DNA of 64,000 bases from Saccharum officinarum (taxonomy: Eukaryota > Streptophyta > Magnoliopsida > Poales > Poaceae), in contig CM036209.1 of NCBI GenBank assembly GCA_020631735.1, positions 8,903,451 through 8,967,450 on the forward strand, written 5' to 3'. The notes beneath the pieces were generated by a model. It made no database searches, had not been told where the DNA came from, and was given only the letters and a program-made list of their open reading frames with translations. Numbering within the stretch: position 1 is the first letter of the stretch; each line of letters starts with the position of its first letter. A program made the translations under genes and the position numbers. This document shows, in pieces, positions 20,564-30,828 of the stretch.

Positions 20564-23506
20564 CTATTTGCAGGGTCCTAGCTGGGTAGATCTGTCCACC
20601 TGCTTTCTTATTGTTTGGCTGTTATTCTCAGGAGGGGGGTTAGCTTCAGGCAACGGCAAGTTGTTAGCCCCATCCACTGATGGACCAGATACAACCTGAT
20701 TCTCCTGGTCGGGCTCATGTCTAGGAGCCACCTCTGATGCCCTTGATGAGTGCCCACTGCTGACAAACAGGCAGCGGCATGGATCTGATCTCGACGATTC
20801 AGGAGAGCTTGGAGGGCTTATCACTATGCTGGATAGTGGAGGAGGAGGAGGAGGAGGAGGAGGTGCAGTGTGTTCGCTTTCAGGGTTATCAAGCACAAGC
20901 AGTGAGATTCTACAGACCGGGCAGGTCGAGTTCTGCTCCAGCCACAAATCGATACAGGCCGTGTGGAAATTATGGCTGCAGTAAGGCAGAATGCGTAGCA
21001 CGTCTTTCTCTTCGTATTCTGCAAGACAAATGACGCACCTGCCAACACGAACAAAGATGGTTCAGTTCCAGGGATAGCAAAACAGGCAGTGGCTAAATAT
21101 ATGAAAAGAAAAAAAGGAATCTCAGTAAGAAGAGTTACTGAAACTAGACATGTCAAACACCAGGGTGTCACCATTTTCACTTTTGATGCAACAGAAGGAT
21201 GCGAAGGATAATCATTCATGCTTAAGAAAGGTAACACCATAGCCTCAGACTGAAACTACTATCGTACAGTTTACCATCTGAATAGTTTGTTGCTTATGTA
21301 AATTCAGTATAGCTATAAGTAAGAAACTAAGGATGCAAATATGATAGCCAATTTGTGCGGACTAAATGAGAAATGAGGTACACACCTGAAAACTATTGGG
21401 ATGACACATCTACTTCATACCATTACAAAATCTTCATATTTATGTTTGATGTTCATGTTTCAATCAATCAAGAACCGATAGTAACTGCTTCGCATTCAGC
21501 CAGAGGACTTGTTAACCCAGTCCCTGTTTACCTTTCATCAAGCACAGGTGAGGTTAGACTACCTGATAACAATGTTTCATCATTCGTCTCTATCATCTTC
21601 AGGGACCAGTTACACATCCATACCCCCATACTGATTTGATCGATCAAGTAGTCTTAGCTGTCCACTGTCCAGTAACGATGCAAGCTGAGGGCTTAATGAT
21701 TCAATTGTCGATATCCAGCACCAGAAGAGCATAATAGGCAAGGCACTGGTACTAATTAATAGCACTATTTTCTCTATGTAGACACCGAAATCCTCAAGGA
21801 CAAAGCACCAAAATCTTCGAGGACAACTTCGATGGTACTGAAAATATAATAAATTCCTCAATGGCAACCTTTTCGGTACCAAAAGGCTACCTCCCAATGG
21901 GGCTTTATGATTTCTCAGTAACACTAAGCAAGAACAAGCATGACAAAGGGCTTTATGATTTCTCAGTAACACTAATCAAGCAAAGGCTTGGCAAAGGGCT
22001 CCATGATTTCTCAGTAACACTAACCAAGCATAGGGCTTGGCAAAGGGCTTCATGATTTTTGAGTAGGGGCTCCATGATTTCTCAGCAACACTAAGCAGCA
22101 AGCACAGGCTTAGCAAAGGGCTTCATGATTGATCAGTAACATTAACAAGCACAGGCTTGGCAAAGGGCTTTATGATTTTCCAGAAACATATTGGCAAAGG
22201 GCAACATCGAAGATGTTGGGGGGTAAACACCTAACACAGTGCACCAGTAGAGATTCAGGCATCAGGCAATATGCTGGTATTAGCAAACGGCAAGTACGTT
22301 TTAATCATGATTTATCCATAAGTTCCTTTCCAAAACATTGAATCATGAAATTAGCTCGAGGTGTCCGCATCATTTGCATACGATTAGGACCCTAGAAGTT
22401 GTATTAGTCTATACTACCATATACAGTCTCCAACCAACTTCTCATTGAAAACAACAATAAGAACCTAGCCTCGCACCCAGAATAGCAAGAATTCCACATT
22501 TACTGATTATCCTCTAGACCTGAAGTACTCTCTGAGAGAACACCAAACGAACATGACAGCGAATATATCCAGAAGAACCCAACTAAGCACTGACAGCGAC
22601 ACGGGGATGAACCAGGGCACCCCATTTCCAATCCGATCCCTTCCTTCCACCCCGGAACAGATCCCCGGCGGTGGGGCCCGGCCGTCCTCCCCCGACTCCT
22701 CCGACGGCCTGCCGGCCGGTCTCGCAGCTACGCTACGCTAGTTGCGGCATCCCGATCCACAGACCACCAGTGAATCCTACCGGCGGGCAGAAACGTGCGC
22801 GATCGAGTAACGACGGCTCTGCTGCAAGCCTGCTACCGCAATCCCCTCCCTCCCTCGCAGTTGGGCAGTCTCTAGTGGCGACTGGTGAACTAGGCCACCG
22901 TGCGCCGGCAAGCAATAGCAGGCTCCACTTGTTGTACCCCCAGCAACGGCAACCCCACCGAACCGCACGCGAAAGCAGGAGCGCGGTGGGTTTGGTTGGG
23001 TCGGGTTGGATTCGAAGCTTGCGTTGTACGGGACGCGACGCGACAGTGGAGCGGTGGCGTGCGGGCACAGATTGGAATCGCCCGCCGACCGTTCCAGAGC
23101 GTGGGAGGGAGGGAGGGAGGGAGGTGGGCGAATCGCCGTCGGCACAGTGGCATCATCAACCGAAAGGGAAGGGGAGGAGGACTTACTGGGAATCGTCGTC
23201 GGAGTCGGAGGCTTGTGCGGCGGCGTAGTAGGCGCGGGTGGGGAAGGCGGCGACGGCGGCGGGATCGAGGCCGGGGGAGGCGCCCGCCGCGGCGGCGGCG
23301 GCGGCGTGGAACGGGAAAGGGTCGGGGTCGGCGTAGTAGTCGTGGGCGTAGTGCTGCGGGAGCGCGGGGGCGGCGCGGTGGGAGCGGGCCCCGCGGCGGC
23401 GGAGGAGCGCGCAGGCGAGGCGCGTGCAGACGAAGACGATGAAGAGCACGCTGAAGCAGAAGCCCGCCAGCGCCAGCGCCATGCTCGACGACATGCCGGA
23501 CCCCAT
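20564..23506 (-). CDS. ATL-type RING-H2 E3 ubiquitin ligase, 264 aa
   Basis: Two exons, 23506-23187 and 21038-20564, joined by an intron of about 2.15 kb (GTAAGT donor, TTGGCAG acceptor, frame kept through a glutamine codon). N-terminal hydrophobic helix at residues 9-33, a basic stretch, an alanine-rich linker, then the GLD motif ([11 protein letters not shown], 79-89) that defines the ATL family. The RING-H2 finger spans C108-C149: C108, C111, C127, H129, H132, C135, C146, C149, with Trp139 at the E2-contact position. The C-terminal half is disordered, with a run of nine prolines and Ser-rich segments. ATL proteins are membrane-anchored ubiquitin ligases, many induced by elicitors or stress. 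The start was chosen as the ATG giving MGSGMSSSM, as the upstream frame is 5' UTR-like. Complete; substrate unknown. Confidence 0.93.
21900..22198. repeat. 48-bp minisatellite in the intron of the RING-H2 gene
   Basis: About six and a half imperfect units beginning GGGCTTTATGATTTCTCAG, followed by TAACACTAA and AAGCA, and ending GGCTTGGCAAA. Units start near 21900, 21948, 21996, 22045, 22067, 22118 and 22165. The fourth is shortened to about 22 bp and the last is truncated. Confidence 0.9.
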
Positions 23507-23920
23507 CGCCGGCTCGCCGCTCGCGCGGGGGAGGGTGGGGTGGGGTGGTGGTGGCGCCGAGTGCGGGGTGTCGGGGGCGGACAACGCTCCCGGCTCCCCC
23601 CGGCTCTCCTCTCCGTTGCTGTTCGATTCGACTGCGGCGGTGTACTGTGGACCTGTGGGTGTGTGTGACTGTGTAATGCGGCGCTCCGCGCTCGGCTGCT
23701 GTGCCGTTGCGAACTGTTCCTGTTTCCTGCGTCGGGTTCGGGAATTCGGCGGGGGGTCAGTGGGTGGCAAGTGTGGCGGCACGCCTGCGCGGCGCACTCC
23801 TTTTTTTTATTTGGTAGGAGCAGGAGTATCTGGTGTGTGTGGGTCGGGACGGTGGGATGTGCCGCGACGCCGACGCGACCCACCAGCCGCCGTCGCGTGC
23901 GCCTACGGGCCTATCACCTA
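23507..23920. other. 5' UTR and promoter side of the RING-H2 gene
   Basis: GC-rich, followed by intergenic sequence. Long open frames on the minus strand extend through it because of composition, without similarity to known proteins. Confidence 0.5.
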
Positions 23921-24171
23921 GACCTTATTTCCTAAATTCCCCCAAATTCCACTATGCAAAAAAGAGATTCCCCATCACATCAAAATACCGGCAAATGCAT
24001 AGAGTAATAAATGTAGATGAAATTAAAAACTAATTGCACAGGTTTGTTGTACTTTACGAGACGAATATTTTGAGTCTAATTAATCAATTTTTGGACAATT
24101 TTTTAGACTAAAATATAAAAGTTGCTACAATGTTCCGAATCGGCCCCCAAATTGGGGATCTAAACACGGCC
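23921..24171. mobile_element. Tourist-like MITE with CTA duplication
   Basis: Ends GACCTTATTTCC and CTAAACACGGCC; CTA at 23918-23920 and 24172-24174. About 415 bp upstream of the RING-H2 start codon. Confidence 0.9.
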
Positions 24172-24174
24172 CTA

Positions 24175-24645
24175 GTATTCGCCTATGTGCTGCATGTGCA
24201 GGCTGCAACGGACGGCGCTAGCGCGAATGTGCGATGCGTGCTGGATCGGAGGACGCACCGCACTGGCGCACTGGTACGTACAAGATACAATATACGATAC
24301 GGTGGCAGTGGCATGGACCGACCATGGCTAGTAGATTTCAGCCATGGGACTTTAGTACCGGCGTATGTATGGGTATCTCTTCACAACGCACAAGACAAGA
24401 TAAGGAAGGAGACGAAGGCGAGCTCGTGAGCGTTCGTCAACTCAGGTACGGTACGCACGCAGGGGAATCGTTCGTCAACTCGCGTGCACGCACGCTTTTT
24501 CGTCGATGCCGCATGGATGAGCGAGCGAACGAGACGCTGCAGGGCGCCCAGGCCCATAGAGAGCGACGTGTGGTTGAAACAAGAGAAGCGTTGGAAAATG
24601 TTCGGATAGGATTAGGACCTGAGGAGTGAACACGGAAATGCAAAC
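24175..24645. other. Unassigned intergenic sequence
   Basis: GC-moderate; short frames only, no recognisable product. Confidence 0.45.
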
Positions 24646-24876
24646 GGCGTATTTAGTTCCCAAAAATTTTCAAGATTTTTCGTCGTATCGAATTTTTGGA
24701 CGCATGTATAAAGCATTAAATATAGATAAAAAATAAAACTAATTACACAGTTTAGACGAAATTCACGAGACGAATCTTTTAAGCCTAATTAGATCATGAT
24801 TGGACACTAATTATCAAATAACAACGAAAGTGCTACAGTACCCTTTTCCAACAAATTTCACGGATTAAACGAAGCC
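24646..24876. mobile_element. Tourist-like MITE, diverged
   Basis: Ends GGCGTATTTAGTTCCC and GGATTAAACGAAGCC with full family interior. Confidence 0.78.
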
Positions 24877-25172
24877 AAAGGAGAAGCACATCGAAAGAAG
24901 CGCTTTGGAAATTGTTCGGATAGAGTTAGGACCACAAGAGTGACCAAAAACAAAAGAAACAAAACTAAAAAGCAAAAAAAAAAAAACAGAGAAGCTCTCT
25001 CGAAATTGTTCGGATTCGATTACGACCACAGCAATGAATGAACCCACAAAAAAACCAGCAGGAGTGCATGAACCAAAAAACATACTATATAAACAAAAAA
25101 AAAATTTGAAGGAGTGCATGAGCCAGCCAAAAAGCATATATAATATATTTACAAAAAAACCATACCAAACAG

Positions 25173-25177
25173 AAAAA
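25173..25177 (-). terminator. RNA polymerase III terminator of the tRNA gene
   Basis: TTTTT on the minus strand, starting 3 nt after the tRNA 3' end. Confidence 0.85.
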
Positions 25178-25180
25178 TTA

Positions 25181-25253
25181 TGGAGATGCGGGGTATCGAT
25201 CCCCGTACCTCTCGCATGCTAAGCGAGCGCTCTACCATCTGAGCTACATCCCC
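25181..25253 (-). tRNA. tRNA-Ala (anticodon AGC)
   Basis: A 73-nt cloverleaf folds without mismatch outside one wobble. Acceptor GGGGATG pairs with CATCTCC, with the G3:U70 pair that marks alanine tRNAs. There is a D-arm GCTC/GAGC, an anticodon stem CTCGC/GCGAG with loop TTAGCAT (AGC at 25218-25220), and a T-arm CGGGG/CCCCG with loop ATCGATA; the discriminator is A. The CCA end is not encoded, as usual for nuclear genes. Internal A and B boxes serve as the promoter. No intron. Confidence 0.97.
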
Positions 25254-25413
25254 AGTTGGATTTTGGTGTCCAGTTTGGCCTTTATAACTTCTGAGTGTAG
25301 GAACATGGATCGACTCAGTCCTAGCTCGTTAGTCGATGCTATAATTGGGCCTTCTTTTTAGGCATACTGGACCATCGGAAGCAGCTTTGTTAGCGCTGCT
25401 GCATTCTGCGTAT

Positions 25414-25622
25414 GGCCTTGTTTAGTTTCTAAATTCAACACCAAATTTCACTATGCAAAAAGAAGATTCTCATCACATCAAAATACCGTCAGAGTACTAA
25501 ATGTAGATGAAATTAAAAACTAATTGTACAATTTTATTGTACTTTGCGAAACGAACATTTTGAGTCTAATTAGTCAAAATTTGGATAATTTTTTACCAAA
25601 TACCAACGAATTGAACACGGGC
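25414..25622. mobile_element. Tourist-like MITE
   Basis: Left end GGCCTTGTTTAGTTTC is intact; the right end is shortened to TTGAACACGGGC. Interior motifs are of the CACTATGCAAAAAGAAGATTC subgroup. Confidence 0.8.
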
Positions 25623-26450
25623 ATACTCGGGTTTCGGTAGACTGGATGGATACCAACGTATATACAGAGACCATGGCAACAAGCCAGCAGCCGCAGTGTT
25701 TTTTTTCCTTTTTTTTTTTGCACGTTTCCGGTGTCGGTCGGTTGAATCATGGCTTTCTGTTCAGGCAACGTGGTCCTTCAATCCATGCGGCATCAAATCG
25801 TCTATTGGATTCGATCCGTTATTACAAGCTCGAGCAGGTTACACGCTCCGAACTTTTTTTTATCCTAAACACACAAAAGTTTGCGCGTCATTGTATTAAA
25901 AAATGAGAAGTTTGGTTACGAAGCGCTGCGTCTGCGCTACAGGGGGCTCGAAAGGATTACTATGAAGCTCGTGCCTGCCATAAGGCCATACTAACTAGGC
26001 TATTATGCATTTATGCTAGAAATTAGACAACCCAAGTTTCTTGCGCCCGCCTGCACCCATTGTTCGGCCTCATGCTTGATCACAAGCCAGTAGCTGCGGA
26101 ATCTGGGTGGTGGCGCCACCAAAGCATCTCGTATTCCTCTCCTTCCATAGCTCCCAGACAACTAAGGCGAACAGAGTGTCTGCTCCTAGCTTGTTGTTGC
26201 CGGACCACATCAATCTCCATCCGTTCCACCGATCGAAGATTGTGTTAAAGTTGGGCATACCTTGCGGTTGACCGACCGCGGAGAGGACACTCCACCATAC
26301 TTGCTTGCTTGCTGAAGGAGCAGGAAACGACGATGTGGTCTATGGACTCTGATTCTTGGTCGCAGAGGAAGCAGGCTTCATTGGCGTCTAGCCCATGCCT
26401 GGAGCCGACGGTCCGACGTCCATTGCTTTCGTCGAAGAGCGAGCCACAGG

Positions 26451-28222
26451 CACTGCTGCAGATCCCCTTTGTAGGGGCCGCTACAGAGCATTTGTAGGGC
26501 GGTTTGGCCAACCGCCTCTACCAAGGTATTTCTACAAATGCACTATTTATAGGGGCAGCTGGATATTGAACCGCCCTTGCAAATCATTTTCGAAATCACG
26601 AATTCAACCACCAAAAAATTTTAAAAAAAAATAGCAAAACTTTTTTAAATCCCAGGGAGGCCCCCACTGGTCAGCCACCCGCTAGCTCCGACCCATGGCT
26701 ATTTTTTTTCACGATTTTTGGAGACTTGGCTATTTTTTTCACGATTTTTGGAGACTTCGCGGTTGCCAGCCTTTGAACCCATGACCTCCCCCTCGCGCGA
26801 ACCGTACTCTACCACTGTACCCCTTTGTTAGTTGTGTTTAAAAGTCATTTCGGTTCCCCACATATTGTACTTAATCGAGTGTAAATTGATTTTTTAAGGC
26901 CCTAAACGAATTCAAATCAAAAAGTTGTCAACTACAAAGTTTTATAATTTTTTGAGATCTACAACTTTTATTTAGGTAGTTTCTCCATCTGAGGTCGTTT
27001 ACAAAATTTGAATTTCAAATTTGAGAAATTCAAACGTAGTTTAGCATTACAAGATGATTTCAAATAAAAAAGTTGTCAACTACAAAGTTTCGTAACTTTT
27101 TGAGATCTACAATCTTTATTTTGGTTGTTTTACATCCGAGGTTGTTTGAAAAATTCAAATTTTAATTTTTTAAAATTCAAACATAGTTTTGCATGACAAG
27201 ATGATTTCAAATCAAAAAGTTACCAACTACAAAGTTTCATAACTTCTCAAGATCTACAAAGTTTATTTTAGTTGTTTTTCCATCTGAGATCATTTGAAAA
27301 ATTCAAATTTCAAATTGGATAAATTCAAACGTAGTTTTCCTTGACAAAATAAATTCAAACGAAAAAGTTATCAACTACAAAATTCTATAACTTCTCAAGA
27401 TCTACAAAGTTTATTTTGATCATTTGGTCAAATGTTCATCCAACATGGTGATTCTAACATTGATCACAAATCTTATATATCTCTCTCTTATAGTTTTATA
27501 AACTACAAGAGAGATATATAAGATTTGTGAACAATGTTACTTTCACTTTGTCATATGAAAAAATGACAAAAACAAAAATTATACATCTCGATGAGCTATA
27601 CAACTTTTATGTTTATGACTTCTTCAGCCGGAATCGTTTGATGTTTCAAAATGTTGTTCGAAGTTGTCATTTTTTAAATTCAAATTTTGAAATGTACATA
27701 AGAGAAGATGACCAAAAGAATAGCAATAAGAACACAATATCTTGATAGACAATAATTTTAGAAAATTTTAGAAAAAACCCATCACATTTGGAGTTAATAT
27801 GAGGGAAAAAGACTAGTTACAAGTTTTAACCACAAATTAAAAAGAGAAATAAGTGTTCATCAGTAATTTGAAATTAAATTTCAAACAATATTTTGAAGTA
27901 TCAAATGAATTCAGATAGAAAAGTTGTTAACAACAAAGATTCATAACTTTTTGAGATCTACAACTTTTATTTTGATCATTTCTCCATCCAAGGTCGTTTT
28001 GAAAAATTCAAATTTTAGTACTTCATTTTAAATATTCGGTGTCCATTTGTAGGGGCGGCTGGATATTGAGCCGTCCCTACAAATAGATGTCATTTGTAGG
28101 GGCAGCTAAAAACACTAACCGCCCCTGCAAATCAATAATTTATAATGGTAGCTCGTTTAAAAACCATTTGCAGGGGCGGCTAAAAAAAGGTGACGTTGCT
28201 ACAAATCGTTTTCTACATAGTG
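26451..28222. mobile_element. Non-autonomous CACTA element with AGG duplication
   Basis: Left end CACTGCTGCAGATCC, right end reading back CACTATGTAGAAAACG, flanked by AGG (26448-26450 and 28223-28225). Subterminal inverted repeats of the CATTTGTAGGGGCGGCT / GCCGTCCCTACAAAT type lie at both ends (26470-26580, 28030-28205). The interior is made of repeated AAAAAGTTGTCAACTACAAAG and GAGATCTACAACTTTTATTT strings. No transposase frame. Confidence 0.88.
26880..28020. repeat. Internal direct repeats of the CACTA element (about 120-130 bp unit)
   Basis: Five or so imperfect copies of a unit with GTTGTCAACTACAAAGTTT, a GAGATCTACAA core, a TTTCCATCTGAGGT string, then TTGAAAAATTCAAATTT, starting near 26915, 27065, 27215, 27360 and 27920. 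It also contains an inverted pair around AAGAGAGATATATAAGATTTGT near 27470-27530. Confidence 0.75.
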
Positions 28223-28539
28223 AGGAACATCTTGACGTGTAGGGGTGCCCAGGTGTCCCAGACCAAGCTGCAACCGGGGACCGGGTGCGATGCGGAATGC
28301 AGTGCAGCATATGCCGACTTGACTGAGAACTGCCCGCTGTCGTCCATCTCCATATGGTTCGATCATCTGTGTCATTGAGCACGTCTCTGATGGCGACCCA
28401 AATGTGCAGATGGAGAGCCCTCCGATGATCTGCTGGATCCACTTTCTGTCAGACAGGGCCTCGGCCACGCTCTGAACCTAGAAGAATTGTTCGGTTACTT
28501 GTTAATGTTTCTTGTGTCAACACAAATCATATTTTTTAT

Positions 28540-28830
28540 CTTGTCTGACTATATAAATAATTGTAATTTATTAATTGTATTTACGTGGACATAGTTCATT
28601 TCTTTGTCCTTGTCCTGACTATACAAATAATTATCAATTATCTTTATACTGACACAGATCCAATATTTGTCCTTGTTCAACTATATAAATAAATTGTAAT
28701 TTGTTTTTGTCCCTGTATCAATACATATTAGATTCTCGCCATTGTTTGACTATACAAAGAATTGTCATTTGTTAATTGATTTGGTGTCGATAACTCGATA
28801 CACATCAGATTTTTGTGATTGCTTGTTTGT
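28540..28830. repeat. Diverged tandem repeat, four units of about 65-75 bp
   Basis: Units begin with CTGACTATATAAATAATTG-like strings near 28547, 28616, 28679 and 28747, each followed by a TTATTTGTTAATTG-like run and ACACA(G/T)ATC..TTTTTGTC. Non-coding. Confidence 0.7.
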
Positions 28831-29033
28831 ATGTGTTTTCGTGTGTTGATGAAAGAGGTAAAGCCCAATTTAATCTGCAAAATGAGCCCATATTTATTCA
28901 CCTAGTAAAAACCTCCAACAAGCTTGTGAACAAACCAATGCAAACAAATTGTAGCCATTGGATGCTAATCTAGTGGCTGCTGGCTGTCGTCTCAAAATAA
29001 GTTATATTCCAGACACCTGAAATATAGCATGTC

Positions 29034-29438
29034 TGTCGGTGTTTGATGACCGACAACTCGTCACGGGGTTATCTGGGACAATTGTTCGGGGGACATCGGT
29101 GTATGCAGAACTCGATGGTAAACACAGAGACAATAATTTATATTGGTTCGGTCCGCCGGAATAACATCGGCGTCCCTACGTCTAGTTTGGGATGAATAGT
29201 ATATTACACCCTGCGTTTTAGGGTTTAGACCGTGAGGCCTGTTCCTATTGTTCTGCTGATCTAGGAAGCTTTGCCCTCCTTTATATAGTCCAGGAGGTAA
29301 GAGTCCTAGTTAGTTACAATGTAAAAATACCAGTAGGATTTATATGATAGCAATGTTACAAGAATTGTATGGGAGGAATCCTAGTCGGACTAGATCTTCT
29401 CTCTTCCTTACGGGTACCCCGGGTACTATGTACCGACA
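29034..29438 (-). repeat. Left LTR (3' LTR in element orientation), 405 bp
   Basis: Collinear with the right LTR over its whole length, with many substitutions (for example CGACAACTCGTCACGGGG versus TGGTAACTCGGCACGTGG), so the insertion is old. TATATAG near 29281 is shared by both. Confidence 0.9.
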
Positions 29439-30828
29439 AGCATCCGAGCATTGTATGGTTGATCTTGAAGCATCTTCTTGTTCCTCCAGGTCTTGCCAAG
29501 TAGAAACAAACTTCGTTCGAGTGCTTTCTTGAGAGTAACCATGTAGCGCTTCTTGAAATCTTCGGGTGGTGTGCACTTTCCGGAAAAGTGCACTCACTGA
29601 GTGTAGCTCCCGAGTCTCTTGCTGTTTGGAACAAAGAGTTGGAGGATCTTCTCTGTAATTTCTTCACGAAGAATTTAAAAACATACTCTGAGGATATGTA
29701 TCCCGTAGCCCCCGAGCCTATGTCCGAGTACTTATCGTCAGCGCTAGGATTTGAAAAGAATATACTCAGGGATGCAGCCGACTAACCTCTTGGGACCATG
29801 ATCAACGGGGGTTGCTACCGAGTGGTTAGAATCTTGTTAATTTAATCTTCCATCCTTGAATTGGAGCCCCCGAATGTAGCGTCCAAGTGAAGCTGAGATA
29901 GCCGTGATACTGGTCGAGCCCCCGAGCTTAGTACTGTGGCATCCGAGTAGATGGATGAGCGTATATGTGTACGTCTATCGCAGGAGCGTGTCACGGTATC
30001 CGAATAGTCGGACGTGGCTCGAACGTCTCGCTTGCAGGTCGGATGCCTTGATGCTGTCGATGACTCCAGAGGGTAGTTGAACTTGCCTCCAGCTTGACAA
30101 CAGTCTTTACTCCGTGATGTACTCGTACATGCTGAGAAGCGTTGTGACGTATCATGCATAATGTCCATAATTAGCTTGTATGCCTTGCGTGTAGATTAGT
30201 CACGACGCCAAGGACCGGAGTCGGGGAATTCCGTGTGGCCCTGTTTTTTAGTATGTATCCGGATGGTGTTGATCTCGTGTGGGAACCGAAATGGCTGCCC
30301 GCGTGCTCCTCGTAATGATATACTCCAGATGTGTACGTTAAGACTCCAATAAGCTTGCTTGCGTCATCATGCATTGTTTGTCCCCTGTTCTGGCGTGCGG
30401 ATCTGCATGGTCGTTGAAGATTTGGCCGTGGCCTTGCTTGCTTGTTGAGCCGGACAGCATGGCTTGTCATTACGTTACGTACAGGATGCATGCAGCACAT
30501 TTGAATGCTGAAAATATTCCGGTATGGATATGTAGTTGGCTCGGTATATGCTGTGTAATGGCCAGAATCTGGCTTGAGTTCGACTCGTGCTGTTAATCTT
30601 CGCACGTTTGACTCGGTCGTGCCATTGAGTCCAACTCAAAACGTCATCACCACGAGATGGGACGGATCGTGCTCTGCTCCACTGCTGTGTGGCTCCATAT
30701 CGTTGACCGCGTGATGGTGGTGCCTGGCATGTTGGCCTCTTTGCATGTTGACATGGAGCTGCAGGAAGTAAGGCTGCATGACTCTGTACATGCAGTATCT
30801 TAACTTAGTCGGGCGAAGTCTTAGACTG
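29439..30828. other. Non-coding interior of the LTR retrotransposon, left part
   Basis: Rich in short GCCCCCGAGC and GTCCGAGTA strings; no protein domain recognised on either strand. Confidence 0.6.

Larger units (their letters stand above)
25854..28465 (-). mobile_element. 5'-truncated LINE retrotransposon split by a CACTA insertion
   Basis: Minus-strand LINE with a poly-A end (T8 on the plus strand at 25854) and flanking duplications CACGCTCCGAAC (25842-25853) and CACGCTCTGAAC (28466-28477), 11 of 12 bases identical. The coding remnant is in two blocks, 28465-28226 and 26450 to about 26003, separated by the CACTA element at 26451-28222. Without the insertion the LINE is about 840 bp long. 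Confidence 0.88.
26003..28465 (-). pseudogene. LINE ORF2 C-terminal remnant (end of RT region and zf-RVT domain)
   Basis: Minus-strand frames show the LINE-type block around ALSDRKWIQQI and IWRW (28465-28226). After the inserted element comes the zinc-binding zf-RVT block with EACFLCDQESESIDHIVVSCSFSK, and a tail with FDRWNGWRLMWSGNNK. Bases on either side of the insertion join in frame into the conserved VKMFLWL-type motif of this domain. Several frameshifts and stops are present (for example near 26260 and 26380), so the copy is dead apart from the insertion. LINE ORF2 encodes endonuclease and reverse transcriptase; only the last part survives here. Confidence 0.85.

Noticed and set aside
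22777..23883. 368-codon minus-strand frame and several plus-strand frames around the RING-H2 first exon
   Set aside because: Low-complexity Pro/Ser/Arg composition, and it overlaps the true exon in another frame; a composition artefact.
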